A stretch of DNA of 8,901 nucleotides. Source: UBA2773 sp964643985. Its GTDB lineage: Bacteria; Patescibacteriota; Minisyncoccia; Moranbacterales; DUUL01. Under the pieces are notes generated by a model. It was not told the origin of the DNA and made no database searches. It saw only the letters and a list, made by a program, of their open reading frames with translations. The translations under genes and the position numbers were made by a program. Positions 1-5,398 of this stretch are shown here, piece after piece. Location of the stretch: contig CAZXUS010000032.1 of NCBI GenBank assembly GCA_964643985.1, positions 1 to 8,901 on the forward strand. The letters are read 5' to 3'. How positions within the stretch are numbered: position 1 is the first letter of the stretch; each line of letters opens with the position of its first letter.

Positions 1-83
1 CGTTTTTGGGCTTGTATAGAGTAGCCTTCTTGCTTCTGTTCTTTAGATGAGACTCGAACATAACTAACCGCTTTTTGTTTCAT
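1..83 (-). CDS. Site-specific serine recombinase, N-terminal 27 codons (partial, runs off the left edge)
   Basis: Reading the minus strand from the ATG at 83 gives MKQKAVSYVRVSSKEQ followed by KQEGYSIQAQK. The core Y-V-R-V-S-S-K-E-Q with downstream GYSIQAQ is the hallmark first strand of the resolvase/invertase and large serine recombinase family. Arg10 and Ser12 fit the active-site arginine and the nucleophilic serine that forms the 5'-phosphoserine DNA link. The GYSIxxQ segment is typical of large serine integrases rather than small resolvases, but the diagnostic C-terminal recombinase and zinc-ribbon domains lie outside the window. The frame is open to the edge. No Shine-Dalgarno motif precedes the ATG. 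The 75 bases between this start and the endonuclease stop are AT-rich and could hold its promoter. Integrase genes usually sit at one end of their element, so this supports the neighbouring restriction-modification genes being mobile. Confidence 0.85.
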   Translation of the reverse strand, partial: MKQKAVSYVRVSSKEQKQEGYSIQAQK

Positions 84-158
84 TGGATTTGTTTGTTTTA
101 GACTGTTTTATATACTTTAAGCCTAATGGTATTTTTTAGCAATTTGTTAACGTATATT

Positions 159-692
159 TTACTCTAAACTTTTCTGTCGATCGTAAGCTTTGATTACTGC
201 CTGTTTTAAGTCGCGTGGCTTACATTCATATTTTTCAAATTCATGAATGTTGTCGTCCTTAATATGAAGTTGACCTTCACCTGTGTTACCGCGATGTTGT
301 CCTTTCGAATAGTATTTATCATTTTTGACATCTTTAGACGAAATAACCCAATACTTTATAGTGTCACGCCATACAGCAACCCATATAAAAACATCTGCAC
401 AAGCAGGTTTTATTTGTTGGAAGTTCATCCAGAAAGGATGACGACTTGCAAACGAAAGGGCTTTTACAAAAAGAGGTTCTGCACTTTTTTTGTCGACAGC
501 TCTTGACGCCTTTACCTCAATCTTAATCAGATTGTCTTCATGTTTTAACGCGATATCGTATTGACCGCTGTAATTGTCATCTAACTTTTTAATCGGTTTT
601 AGGAAGTCTGGTTCAAGAGACATAAGTTGCCCTTGTGCCCAACGCTCACCAAACCCTCTGGGCGATGCTATTTCAAATATATATAGATACAT
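159..692 (-). CDS. Restriction endonuclease, PD-(D/E)xK catalytic part (probably the 3' piece of a frameshifted gene)
   Basis: The 177-aa product carries a PD-(D/E)xK nuclease signature: Asp46 in SGQYDIAL, then Glu59-Val-Lys61 in IKIEVKASRA, twelve residues later. Glu17 in FGERWAQ is in a good place for the helix-borne acidic residue seen in several type II enzymes. The following hydrophobic strand ADVFIWVAV and KYWVISSKDV complete the expected nuclease core. It should cut unmethylated DNA at the site protected by the upstream methyltransferase. The ATG at 692 has no Shine-Dalgarno motif and opens almost directly on the catalytic core, 25 bases inside the preceding 75-aa ORF. One extra A in the run just before this ATG fuses the two into a 245-aa protein. 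The exact subfamily and recognition site cannot be read from sequence. Confidence 0.8.
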   Translation of the reverse strand: MYLYIFEIASPRGFGERWAQGQLMSLEPDFLKPIKKLDDNYSGQYDIALKHEDNLIKIEVKASRAVDKKSAEPLFVKALSFASRHPFWMNFQQIKPACADVFIWVAVWRDTIKYWVISSKDVKNDKYYSKGQHRGNTGEGQLHIKDDNIHEFEKYECKPRDLKQAVIKAYDRQKSLE

Positions 693-895
693 TTTCTTGA
701 TATATATTCATCTCGTATCTGATAGTAATCATCAAGCGATAACTTCCCATATCCCATTAGCGATGATATTAAATACTCGTATTCGTTGAATGGGTATACA
801 GATACTAAGTCATCAAGTCTTTGTTGGACATTCTCTTTATCATTTTTACTTAATTCCTCAATCAGCTTGTCTAGTTTATTTTTTAGTAATTCCAT
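668..895 (-). CDS. N-terminal part of the restriction endonuclease (75-aa ORF, likely frameshifted)
   Basis: The ORF starts 4 bases after the methyltransferase stop and encodes a charged, helical segment (MELLKNKLDKLIEELSK) with no recognised domain by itself. Its last codons change from the natural-looking DEYISRK into the low-complexity CIYIYLK, just where the endonuclease frame MYLYIFEIASPRG begins one base out of phase. Changing AGAAAATG to AGAAAAATG would read EYISRKMYLYIFEI continuously. This suggests it is the amino-terminal helical domain of the nuclease rather than an independent gene. Alternatives are a real separate small protein translated with coupling to the nuclease, or programmed slippage on the A run. 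No Shine-Dalgarno motif precedes its ATG, so translation probably depends on coupling to the methyltransferase. Confidence 0.6.
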   Translation of the reverse strand: MELLKNKLDKLIEELSKNDKENVQQRLDDLVSVYPFNEYEYLISSLMGYGKLSLDDYYQIRDEYISRKCIYIYLK

Positions 896-899
896 ATGT

Positions 900-2864
900 T
901 TAATTTATTGTTAATAATGTTTTAGGATTTGCAATGTTTTCTAGAATGTAATCTTTCTCAATCTTTGAAAAATCAAAAATTTTCATAATGTAATTGTCTA
1001 ATTCTTGATATAGTTCTATTATAGTTTCTCGTTTGTTAGAGCTTTTTTTTAGCAATTTATCAACGATATTTTCTATTTCCGCATGCTGTTTCTTGCTCAA
1101 TATTGGAAGCGGAAGCTTTTCTATGTCGCCTTTTAATGCCTTTAATGCTGAAAATTTCTTTTGATATATAAACTGGTAAGGACTGGAGTTGTATAAGGCG
1201 AGAATTGTCTTGATTGGGTAGTGATTTTTATTGGGGATCATTATGTTGGCACTATTTAGGGTAAGTCTTTTTTGGTTATCATACGCAAATACAAGTTGTT
1301 TGCATATAAATTTATATATCAATTTTTCATCTGCCCTGTATTTGTGCATAGGAGCTACTTGTTGCATTTCATCGGGGTTAAACTCGATATATTTATTAAC
1401 ACCTGTTGTAACATATCTTTTGATGTTTTTTCCTGTAATAATACCTTCTGCACCATTTGTTTTTTCTTCAAGAAGATATTTTTTGTTGTTTCCCGTAACT
1501 ATACCTAATGCCCAATCTGCCTCACCTTCCAAGGAGGTGTGTTTCTGAATATAGATCTTTTCAAATATCATTAAATCCTTATCATTATGGAAACTATTTA
1601 GGGAGTAATTATCTTTAAGTGAATCTTGAACGAGTAAAATATTCGTGTCGTCTTTGGTGTATTTTATTTGGTGATTCGTCTTGTTCTTTTGTTTCGTTAT
1701 GTCTAAGCGTAATACGGGAGTAAATACGTTCTTAAATGCCCGTCCAAGATCTACTATATTTTCTATGGTAGTTTCTTCAATAAGGATCTTCCTTATGTCT
1801 GAGTGAACCTTTATTTTTAGAAATGATTCAGGAAGTATAAAAGATAATCTTCCACCATCCTTTAACAGTTGAACCCCCCTATCTAAAAAGAAAGAGAAGG
1901 ATTCTTTTGATTTTATCCTGGGGTAGATGTTCTTAACTGTCGATGTGTCTGTGTCTGACATATGTAGACCCCATGGAGGATTTGTTATTACAGAATCAAA
2001 TTTTTGAGTATGTTTTTGAGTATCTGTTAAGGTATTTAAATGAATTATATTAGGGCAAAAATCATGTTTTGGATATGCTAAAAACAAATTTACTTTTGAT
2101 ATTTCAACTGCATTTTTATCGAAGTCAAAAACCCATACGTTTTTTGGGTTTTTAATCTTACGTGCAACTTCAATTAGAAATTGACCCGTTCCACAGCAAG
2201 GATCTAAGGTTCTATCTGATGGCTTAATCCTACTTTTTACTATGCTTCGAACTACTGATTTGGGTGTGTAATAGGCACCATCCTTTGATTTATCTCCTTC
2301 GCTCCGAATCGATTGATACACTAGCCCTAGAAGATCTTCATCTGTTTCGGGTATATCTAATGCAAGTAATTCTTTGGAGATTTTTTTTTCAAGAAGATTT
2401 TTTTGCCATTTCGCTAGTGCTTTTTGCGTAGAAGGATGTTTGAATAAAATAGAATCAAAGACTAGATCTAGTTCATCAAAATCGGCTAGTTTATTTTTCT
2501 TTAAAAAACTAACAGCAAGAGAAAATAAGACTGTATCGATAGAAAGTTTATTAGATTCCATAATTTGAAATACACCATGAAGAAATAATCGCAGTTCAGG
2601 TGTGTTCCCGTATTCTTCGGGAATAAAGAAAGTCTTTGATTGGCTTTTATTTGCTCTTTTGTTTAATCTGTTTGTTGCACCTGAGACGATCCCATCATTC
2701 AACTGATTTACTTCGGATCTGAGCAATAGTGACTTGTTGCTTTTTTTTTGTTTATTAAGTAGCCTTGTTTTTACCCAGTTTCTAACGGTTGCCGAAGAGA
2801 CATTTAGTATTTGTGACGCTTCAACGTAGTCGATATATTCACTTATTGCGTTACTATTTCCCAT
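900..2864 (-). CDS. N6-adenine DNA methyltransferase, M.TaqI-like, with N-terminal helix-turn-helix
   Basis: This 654-aa enzyme should transfer a methyl group from S-adenosylmethionine to adenine N6 in the site cut by the neighbouring nuclease. Residues about 10-55 form a MerR/excisionase-type HTH (VEASQILNVSSATVRNWVK). Residues about 70-185 are a helical segment. The catalytic domain has the gamma-class order: motif X GAYYTP (196-201), motif I DPCCGTGQF (221-229), acidic motif II near Asp247/Asp249, and motif IV NPPW (295-298). The C-terminal 200-plus residues (ITGKNIKRY, NSANIMIPN, KLPLPILSKKQ) resemble the TaqI-type target-recognition domain. No nuclease motif is fused, so this is not a type IIG enzyme. 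Its ATG lies 11 bases inside the upstream HTH gene, indicating translational coupling, and its stop is 4 bases before the nuclease ORF. The extra DNA-binding head may allow it to autoregulate. Confidence 0.92.
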   Translation of the reverse strand: MGNSNAISEYIDYVEASQILNVSSATVRNWVKTRLLNKQKKSNKSLLLRSEVNQLNDGIVSGATNRLNKRANKSQSKTFFIPEEYGNTPELRLFLHGVFQIMESNKLSIDTVLFSLAVSFLKKNKLADFDELDLVFDSILFKHPSTQKALAKWQKNLLEKKISKELLALDIPETDEDLLGLVYQSIRSEGDKSKDGAYYTPKSVVRSIVKSRIKPSDRTLDPCCGTGQFLIEVARKIKNPKNVWVFDFDKNAVEISKVNLFLAYPKHDFCPNIIHLNTLTDTQKHTQKFDSVITNPPWGLHMSDTDTSTVKNIYPRIKSKESFSFFLDRGVQLLKDGGRLSFILPESFLKIKVHSDIRKILIEETTIENIVDLGRAFKNVFTPVLRLDITKQKNKTNHQIKYTKDDTNILLVQDSLKDNYSLNSFHNDKDLMIFEKIYIQKHTSLEGEADWALGIVTGNNKKYLLEEKTNGAEGIITGKNIKRYVTTGVNKYIEFNPDEMQQVAPMHKYRADEKLIYKFICKQLVFAYDNQKRLTLNSANIMIPNKNHYPIKTILALYNSSPYQFIYQKKFSALKALKGDIEKLPLPILSKKQHAEIENIVDKLLKKSSNKRETIIELYQELDNYIMKIFDFSKIEKDYILENIANPKTLLTIN

Positions 2865-3054
2865 ATTTTTTCTTTGGTATAAATTTATATTTAATTAAGA
2901 AATTTTTGAATTCTTCTTTGCTAATCCTAAATTCCTTTCCTATTTTATAGGCATTTAATTTACTAGCTTTAATATAACGATAGATTGTCATATTAGAGAC
3001 TCGTAAACTGTTTGCTAGTTCCTCTACTAGATAGAAGTCTTTCTTTTTATTCAT
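2854..3054 (-). CDS. Small excisionase/MerR-type HTH DNA-binding protein (candidate restriction-modification controller)
   Basis: The 66-aa protein is almost entirely one winged-HTH domain: YLVEELANSLRVSNMTIYRYIK (about 8-29) is the HTH, and KLNAYKIGKEFRISKEEFKNFL (about 32-53) is the wing plus closing helix typical of the HTH_17 excisionase family. A basic tail (PKKKYGK) follows. It is the first gene of the operon and its last 11 bases overlap the methyltransferase start, so both are made from one transcript. Position and size suggest a controller that times methyltransferase and nuclease expression, analogous to C proteins although of a different HTH family. A recombination directionality factor for the neighbouring serine recombinase is the other option. 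Function beyond DNA binding is inference. The 58 bases upstream hold no convincing promoter or palindrome. Confidence 0.8.
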   Translation of the reverse strand: MNKKKDFYLVEELANSLRVSNMTIYRYIKASKLNAYKIGKEFRISKEEFKNFLIKYKFIPKKKYGK

Positions 3055-3112
3055 TGTATTTTCTTATTTTATCTATTCCAAAGTTGATAGTGTTTTTTTA
3101 GTAATTCTTCTT

Positions 3113-3862
3113 ATGAGTCAGCCGGGAATCAGTGAGTTGGTGGGAGTGGTGAAGCTCAATGATGGAAATTTCTTTCCGGATATGTCGGCTCCCAATATCG
3201 GTAAGGCTTTGAAGGTTATTGCTGCAGTAGCAGGAACAAATTTTGGAATTTTTGAAGATCTTAAAACCGGGGATGTTAGTAAGACTTTAGAAAACATTTC
3301 AAAACGTTTTCAAGGTGTTGGTCCTCAAATTCTTACGGTAAACTCTCTTATTGCAACTAAAGGATTCCTTGAAATTAAAAAGGCTTTGCCGGAGACAGAA
3401 ATTGCACTTTTCAGCGTTCCGACCGATATGACTATTGAAGAATGCAAAGCTAAGTATGATGGTAAGACTCCAGGAGAAAAAATCCTTTTTGATCTTGAGT
3501 TTTATCTTGAGCAATGGGAAAAGTTCAAATCATCCGTGAATACAGGAGAACTTCCGGCCAATGGGAACATTGATCAGCCATTTAGCCTGGCTGTTTGTTC
3601 TCCCAAAGAATTGGATTTTCTGAATGATTCTGGAATGGGAGAATACTTTAAATGGGTTTGCCCAAGTATTCGTGATGAATGGATGAAAAAAGATCATCAG
3701 GAAAGAACTACCGGTGTCAAAGAAGCTCTTTTGAAGAACGCAAAGTATGTTGTTATGGGAACCCAGATAATTGTGGGTAATCCAGATGGCGGTGTTTCAG
3801 CGGAAGAAAGTCGGCAGCGTACTTTAGAAGAAGTGCAGGCTGCTTATAAAGAAATGTCATAG
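3113..3862 (+). CDS. pyrF: Orotidine 5'-phosphate decarboxylase, N-terminally truncated
   Basis: PyrF removes CO2 from OMP to give UMP, the last step of de novo pyrimidine synthesis. The catalytic D-x-K-x-x-D motif is present as DLKTGD (Asp49, Lys51, Asp54), Lys14 in GVVKLND fits the substrate-binding lysine of beta strand 2, and CPSIR (183-187) with DHQER (194-198) matches the conserved PGIR/DQxR region. Two features are abnormal. The usual first strand with its LD motif, normally some 25-35 residues before the VK strand, is absent. The phosphate-gripping Arg of the VGR motif is Thr217 (MGTQI). The frame stays open upstream to 3035, but that translation is hydrophobic, unlike PyrF, and overlaps the HTH gene. 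No Shine-Dalgarno motif precedes the ATG, whereas pyrE next door has a perfect one. The 5' end was probably lost at the island boundary, so activity is doubtful. Confidence 0.82.
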   Translation: MSQPGISELVGVVKLNDGNFFPDMSAPNIGKALKVIAAVAGTNFGIFEDLKTGDVSKTLENISKRFQGVGPQILTVNSLIATKGFLEIKKALPETEIALFSVPTDMTIEECKAKYDGKTPGEKILFDLEFYLEQWEKFKSSVNTGELPANGNIDQPFSLAVCSPKELDFLNDSGMGEYFKWVCPSIRDEWMKKDHQERTTGVKEALLKNAKYVVMGTQIIVGNPDGGVSAEESRQRTLEEVQAAYKEMS

Positions 3863-3864
3863 AC

Positions 3865-3871
3865 AAGGAGG
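3865..3871 (+). promoter_or_regulatory. Strong ribosome binding site of pyrE
   Basis: AAGGAGG lies 4 bases before the pyrE ATG, just after the pyrF stop. It is the only near-perfect Shine-Dalgarno motif I found in the window and fixes the pyrE start. Its presence allows pyrE to be translated well even if upstream pyrF translation is impaired. Confidence 0.85.
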
Positions 3872-3875
3872 AATA

Positions 3876-4532
3876 ATGGGAATTGGAACTAAAAGAGGAA
3901 TAGAACTTTTCAAGAGATGCGGTGCATTGCTTGAGGGGCATTTCCGACTTACAAATGGAAATGATGGAACTCACTATGTTGCCAAAGATGTTTTGCGGGA
4001 TACGGACCAAGAGGCTTTGGAAGAAATTTGCCGTGGAATTGCAGAAGATTTCAAAATTATGGATGTTGACACGGTGGTTGGTCCCGAAAGTGGCGCTGTA
4101 AAATATGCTGAATATGTGGCTAAATTTCTGTCTGTGTTAACAGGCCGGAAAATCAAAGCTGTTCGAGCCAGGAAAGTTCCTGATGGCAAAAAAGAATTCT
4201 TTATTGCTGAAGAGGATCTTCCGGAAATTCGTCATAAAGATATTCTGGTGGTGGAAGATGTCTTTACTACCGGTCTAAGTGCTGCCAGGGTGGTGAGTTT
4301 TCTGAGAAAACATGATATTAAAAGCGTTAAAGTCGGTGGTGTCTGGAATCGGGGCAATGTTACTGCCGAAGATTTGGGAGTTGGCGTTTTTATTTCCCAG
4401 ATTGCTCAAAGCTATCCTACTTTTGAGCCGGGTGATGACTGCCCTGGATGCCAGGAAGAAATTCTCTATGACCTCAAGTTTGGTCATGGCAAAGATCTTG
4501 TTGGTAAACATCCTTTGGCTCAGGAAAATTAA
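3876..4532 (+). CDS. pyrE: Orotate phosphoribosyltransferase
   Basis: PyrE joins orotate to PRPP to make OMP, the substrate of PyrF encoded just upstream. The 218-aa protein has the orotate-binding entrance GHFRLTNGNDGTHY (21-34), a mobile catalytic loop with basic residues RARKVPDGKK (97-106), and the diagnostic PRPP loop ILVVEDVFTTGLS (123-135) with acidic pair Glu127-Asp128. Length fits the family. The C-terminal part carries DDCPGCQ (Cys189, Cys192), a single CxxC pair found in some OPRT subgroups; one pair alone is not enough for a full zinc knuckle in a monomer. The gene begins 13 bases after pyrF with a perfect Shine-Dalgarno motif and ends before a strong terminator, so pyrF-pyrE form a two-gene operon. 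The original operon promoter is not visible and may have been displaced with the 5' end of pyrF. Confidence 0.93.
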   Translation: MGIGTKRGIELFKRCGALLEGHFRLTNGNDGTHYVAKDVLRDTDQEALEEICRGIAEDFKIMDVDTVVGPESGAVKYAEYVAKFLSVLTGRKIKAVRARKVPDGKKEFFIAEEDLPEIRHKDILVVEDVFTTGLSAARVVSFLRKHDIKSVKVGGVWNRGNVTAEDLGVGVFISQIAQSYPTFEPGDDCPGCQEEILYDLKFGHGKDLVGKHPLAQEN

Positions 4533-4553
4533 TAAGAAGTACTATCGTGTACA

Positions 4554-4597
4554 CAAAAAAAGGTTTTGAGTGTGAATTATACTCAAAGCCTTTTTTA
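4554..4597 (+). terminator. Rho-independent terminator of pyrF-pyrE, potentially bidirectional
   Basis: A 10-bp stem, GGTTTTGAGT (4562-4571) against ACTCAAAGCC (4581-4590) with one G-T pair, closes a 9-base loop and is followed by six T. An A run at 4554-4561 precedes it, so it could also act on the minus strand. It lies 29 bases after the pyrE stop. Confidence 0.92.
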
Positions 4598-4970
4598 TTT
4601 GTAATGTTTTGACTTGTAAAAATTAGACAACGAGTTGTTTTATTTTCCTAGAATGAGACAGGGGCTGTTTCGTGTCTTATTTGTCTTATTTTATTTTTGA
4701 GACCCTGACCTAATCTCCTTGAATTATTGCTTTGGATATAACCCCAGGAAAGCCTTTAGAAATCCCTATGGTTGCAAGTTCTAGACCGAGGTTGCCCGCA
4801 GACCATAGAAAAAATCCTTTTTGGGCGCTTAGTTTTTTAAATAGGGATTCGGCGTCAAGTTGCTGACTTGTGCATCACCTTCGGCTCGCACTCGTCGAGC
4901 ACTTCCTGCCCGAGCTCGCCCCATTCTCTATAATTCCTCGCCAGCTCGAAATCTAGGGGCTCCGCTTTTC
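4598..4970. other. Intergenic stretch with GC-rich CTCG/CGAG block
   Basis: No intact gene is evident. The left part (to about 4709) is AT-rich with short hairpins such as AGACA/TGTCT around 4656-4678. The right part from 4861 is unusually GC-rich: 100 of 180 bases in 4861-5040 by hand count, against roughly a third elsewhere on this side. It is dense in CTCG and CGAG words, including a GCTCG/CGAGC mini-hairpin (4884-4888 with 4896-4900) and the palindrome CGAGCTCG (4911-4918). Both strands are open over long stretches here, which is expected for GC-rich DNA and is not evidence of genes. Confidence 0.6.
4710..4874 (-). pseudogene. Protein-like C-terminal fragment of an unrecognised gene
   Basis: On the minus strand a frame is open from the TGA at 4877-4875 to a TAG at 4712-4710, giving 54 codons without any ATG, GTG or TTG near the beginning. 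The translation is well mixed and protein-like: LDAESLFKKLSAQKG, then FFLWSAGNLGLELATIG, then ISKGFPGVISKAIIQGD. I do not recognise the family. A second, shifted frame upstream (stop TGA at 4857-4855, reading ...ELARNYREWGELGQEVLDE) is open through the GC-rich block and could be joined by a frameshift near 4860-4875. This may be a decayed gene remnant next to the tRNA, or chance coding potential. A chance open frame of this length is possible, so the call is tentative. Confidence 0.35.
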
Positions 4971-5036
4971 GAATCCCTTCCTCTCTGCAACCTAAAAACC
5001 CCTTTCGGGGTTTCAGTTGCGGAGAGGAAGGGATTC
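4971..5036. repeat. 66-base perfect-type hairpin made of tRNA-Ser 3'-end copies
   Basis: A 21-base left arm (4971-4991) pairs with the right arm (5016-5036) along its whole length, with a single G-T pair at 4986/5021. Inside, AAACCCC (4996-5002) pairs with GGGGTTT (5007-5013) around a TTTC loop. The right arm contains an 18-base stretch, GCGGAGAGGAAGGGATTC (5019-5036), identical to the 3' end of the tRNA-Ser gene (5126-5143) in the same orientation. The left arm with its flank (about 4968-4989) carries the same tRNA end inverted, with one difference and including the TTCGAA of the T loop. There is no T tract on either side, so it is not a typical terminator. It may be an att-derived or tRNA-derived inverted repeat. 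Confidence 0.8.
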
Positions 5037-5082
5037 ACCCGACGTTTCGCTTACGAGTATAAACTTCTCATCCCTTCTCCCG

Positions 5083-5123
5083 ATCAAAACAAAAACAGGC
5101 AATAAGCCTGTTTTCATTTTGAT
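5083..5123 (-). terminator. Rho-independent terminator of tRNA-Ser, symmetric
   Basis: ATCAAAACAAAAACAGGC (5083-5100) pairs with 5106-5123 over 18 positions with two mismatches, around an AATAA loop. The GC-rich inner part is ACAGGC/GCCTGT. On the minus strand it follows the tRNA 3' end by 3 bases and is followed by a T-rich run, so it should end tRNA-Ser transcription. The flanking A and T runs make it usable from both directions. Confidence 0.8.
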
Positions 5124-5126
5124 TAG

Positions 5127-5213
5127 CGGAGAGGAAGGGATTCGAACCCTTGGATCCCGTAAAGAATCAACACCTTAGCAGGGTGCTGCTTTCGACCGCT
5201 CAGCCACCTCTCC
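5127..5213 (-). tRNA. tRNA-Ser(GCU)
   Basis: The 87-nt minus-strand gene folds as a class II tRNA. The acceptor is GGAGAGG/CCTCTCC with discriminator G (5127). The anticodon stem GCACC/GGTGT closes the loop CTGCTAA with anticodon GCT (complement at 5177-5179), reading AGC and AGU serine codons. The variable arm is long (GATTC/GGATC around TTTACG), as expected for serine. The T arm is AAGGG-TTCGAAT-CCCTT. CCA is not encoded: the discriminator is followed by CTAATC. A terminator lies directly downstream. Its 3' end is copied twice in the adjoining DNA. Confidence 0.97.
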
Positions 5214-5398
5214 AAAATATTTTAATTTCAAAATTGTTATTAGAAACAATCTCTACAAGTAATAAATTAGCTTATTTTTGCCGGATTGTAAAGACTTTTT
5301 ATATTAAAATATGCACTTTTTGTTAGGTAGTTGGCTATGTAGCAAAATTGAAAATTAAAACATTGTGAATTGATTGTGAATTGAAAATTAGCGAAGCA
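5214..5398. other. AT-rich spacer between tRNA-Ser and comF
   Basis: No ORF is supported. It must hold the tRNA-Ser promoter on the minus strand; a possible minus-10 TAAAAT lies about 5 bases before the tRNA 5' end, and a TTTACA-17-TAATTT pair lies further upstream, but neither is convincing. Near comF there is an 11-base direct repeat ATTGTGAATTG at 5362-5372 and 5373-5383, placed back to back, and AATTGAAAATTA occurs on both sides of it. No clear terminator follows comF. Confidence 0.5.

Larger units (their letters stand above)
1..3112. mobile_element. Putative integrative defence island (serine recombinase plus restriction-modification operon), right part only
   Basis: Three observations support an acquired element. 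A serine recombinase gene begins at the left edge, the content is a complete-looking restriction-modification operon with a small excisionase-type HTH protein, and the right end abuts a pyrF gene lacking its 5' end. Composition changes abruptly at the boundary: by hand count 18 of 60 bases are G or C at 3001-3060 against 30 of 60 at 3121-3180. The left end lies outside the window. The exact right end is not visible; I place it between the HTH start codon (3054) and about 3125. No target-site duplication or att repeat could be tested because only one junction is present. Confidence 0.5.

Noticed and set aside
1231..1548. 105-codon plus-strand ORF opposite the methyltransferase
   Set aside because: It lies wholly within the methyltransferase gene on the opposite strand, is Ser/Phe-rich as expected of an antisense shadow, and has no domain.
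900..2864. Methyltransferase as a type IIG fused restriction-methylation enzyme
   Set aside because: No PD-(D/E)xK motif is present in the N-terminal or C-terminal parts, and a separate nuclease is encoded next to it.
5019..5090. Possible second tRNA-Ser on the minus strand ending at 5019
   Set aside because: Only the last 18 bases match the tRNA; the T stem partner, anticodon arm and 5' acceptor strand are missing.
4860..5105. 81-codon plus-strand ORF starting MLTCASPSARTRRALPARARP
   Set aside because: It runs through the GC-rich block, the tRNA-derived hairpin and part of the terminator, has an Arg/Pro/Ser-rich biased composition and no ribosome binding site; it is best explained as a chance open frame in GC-rich DNA.
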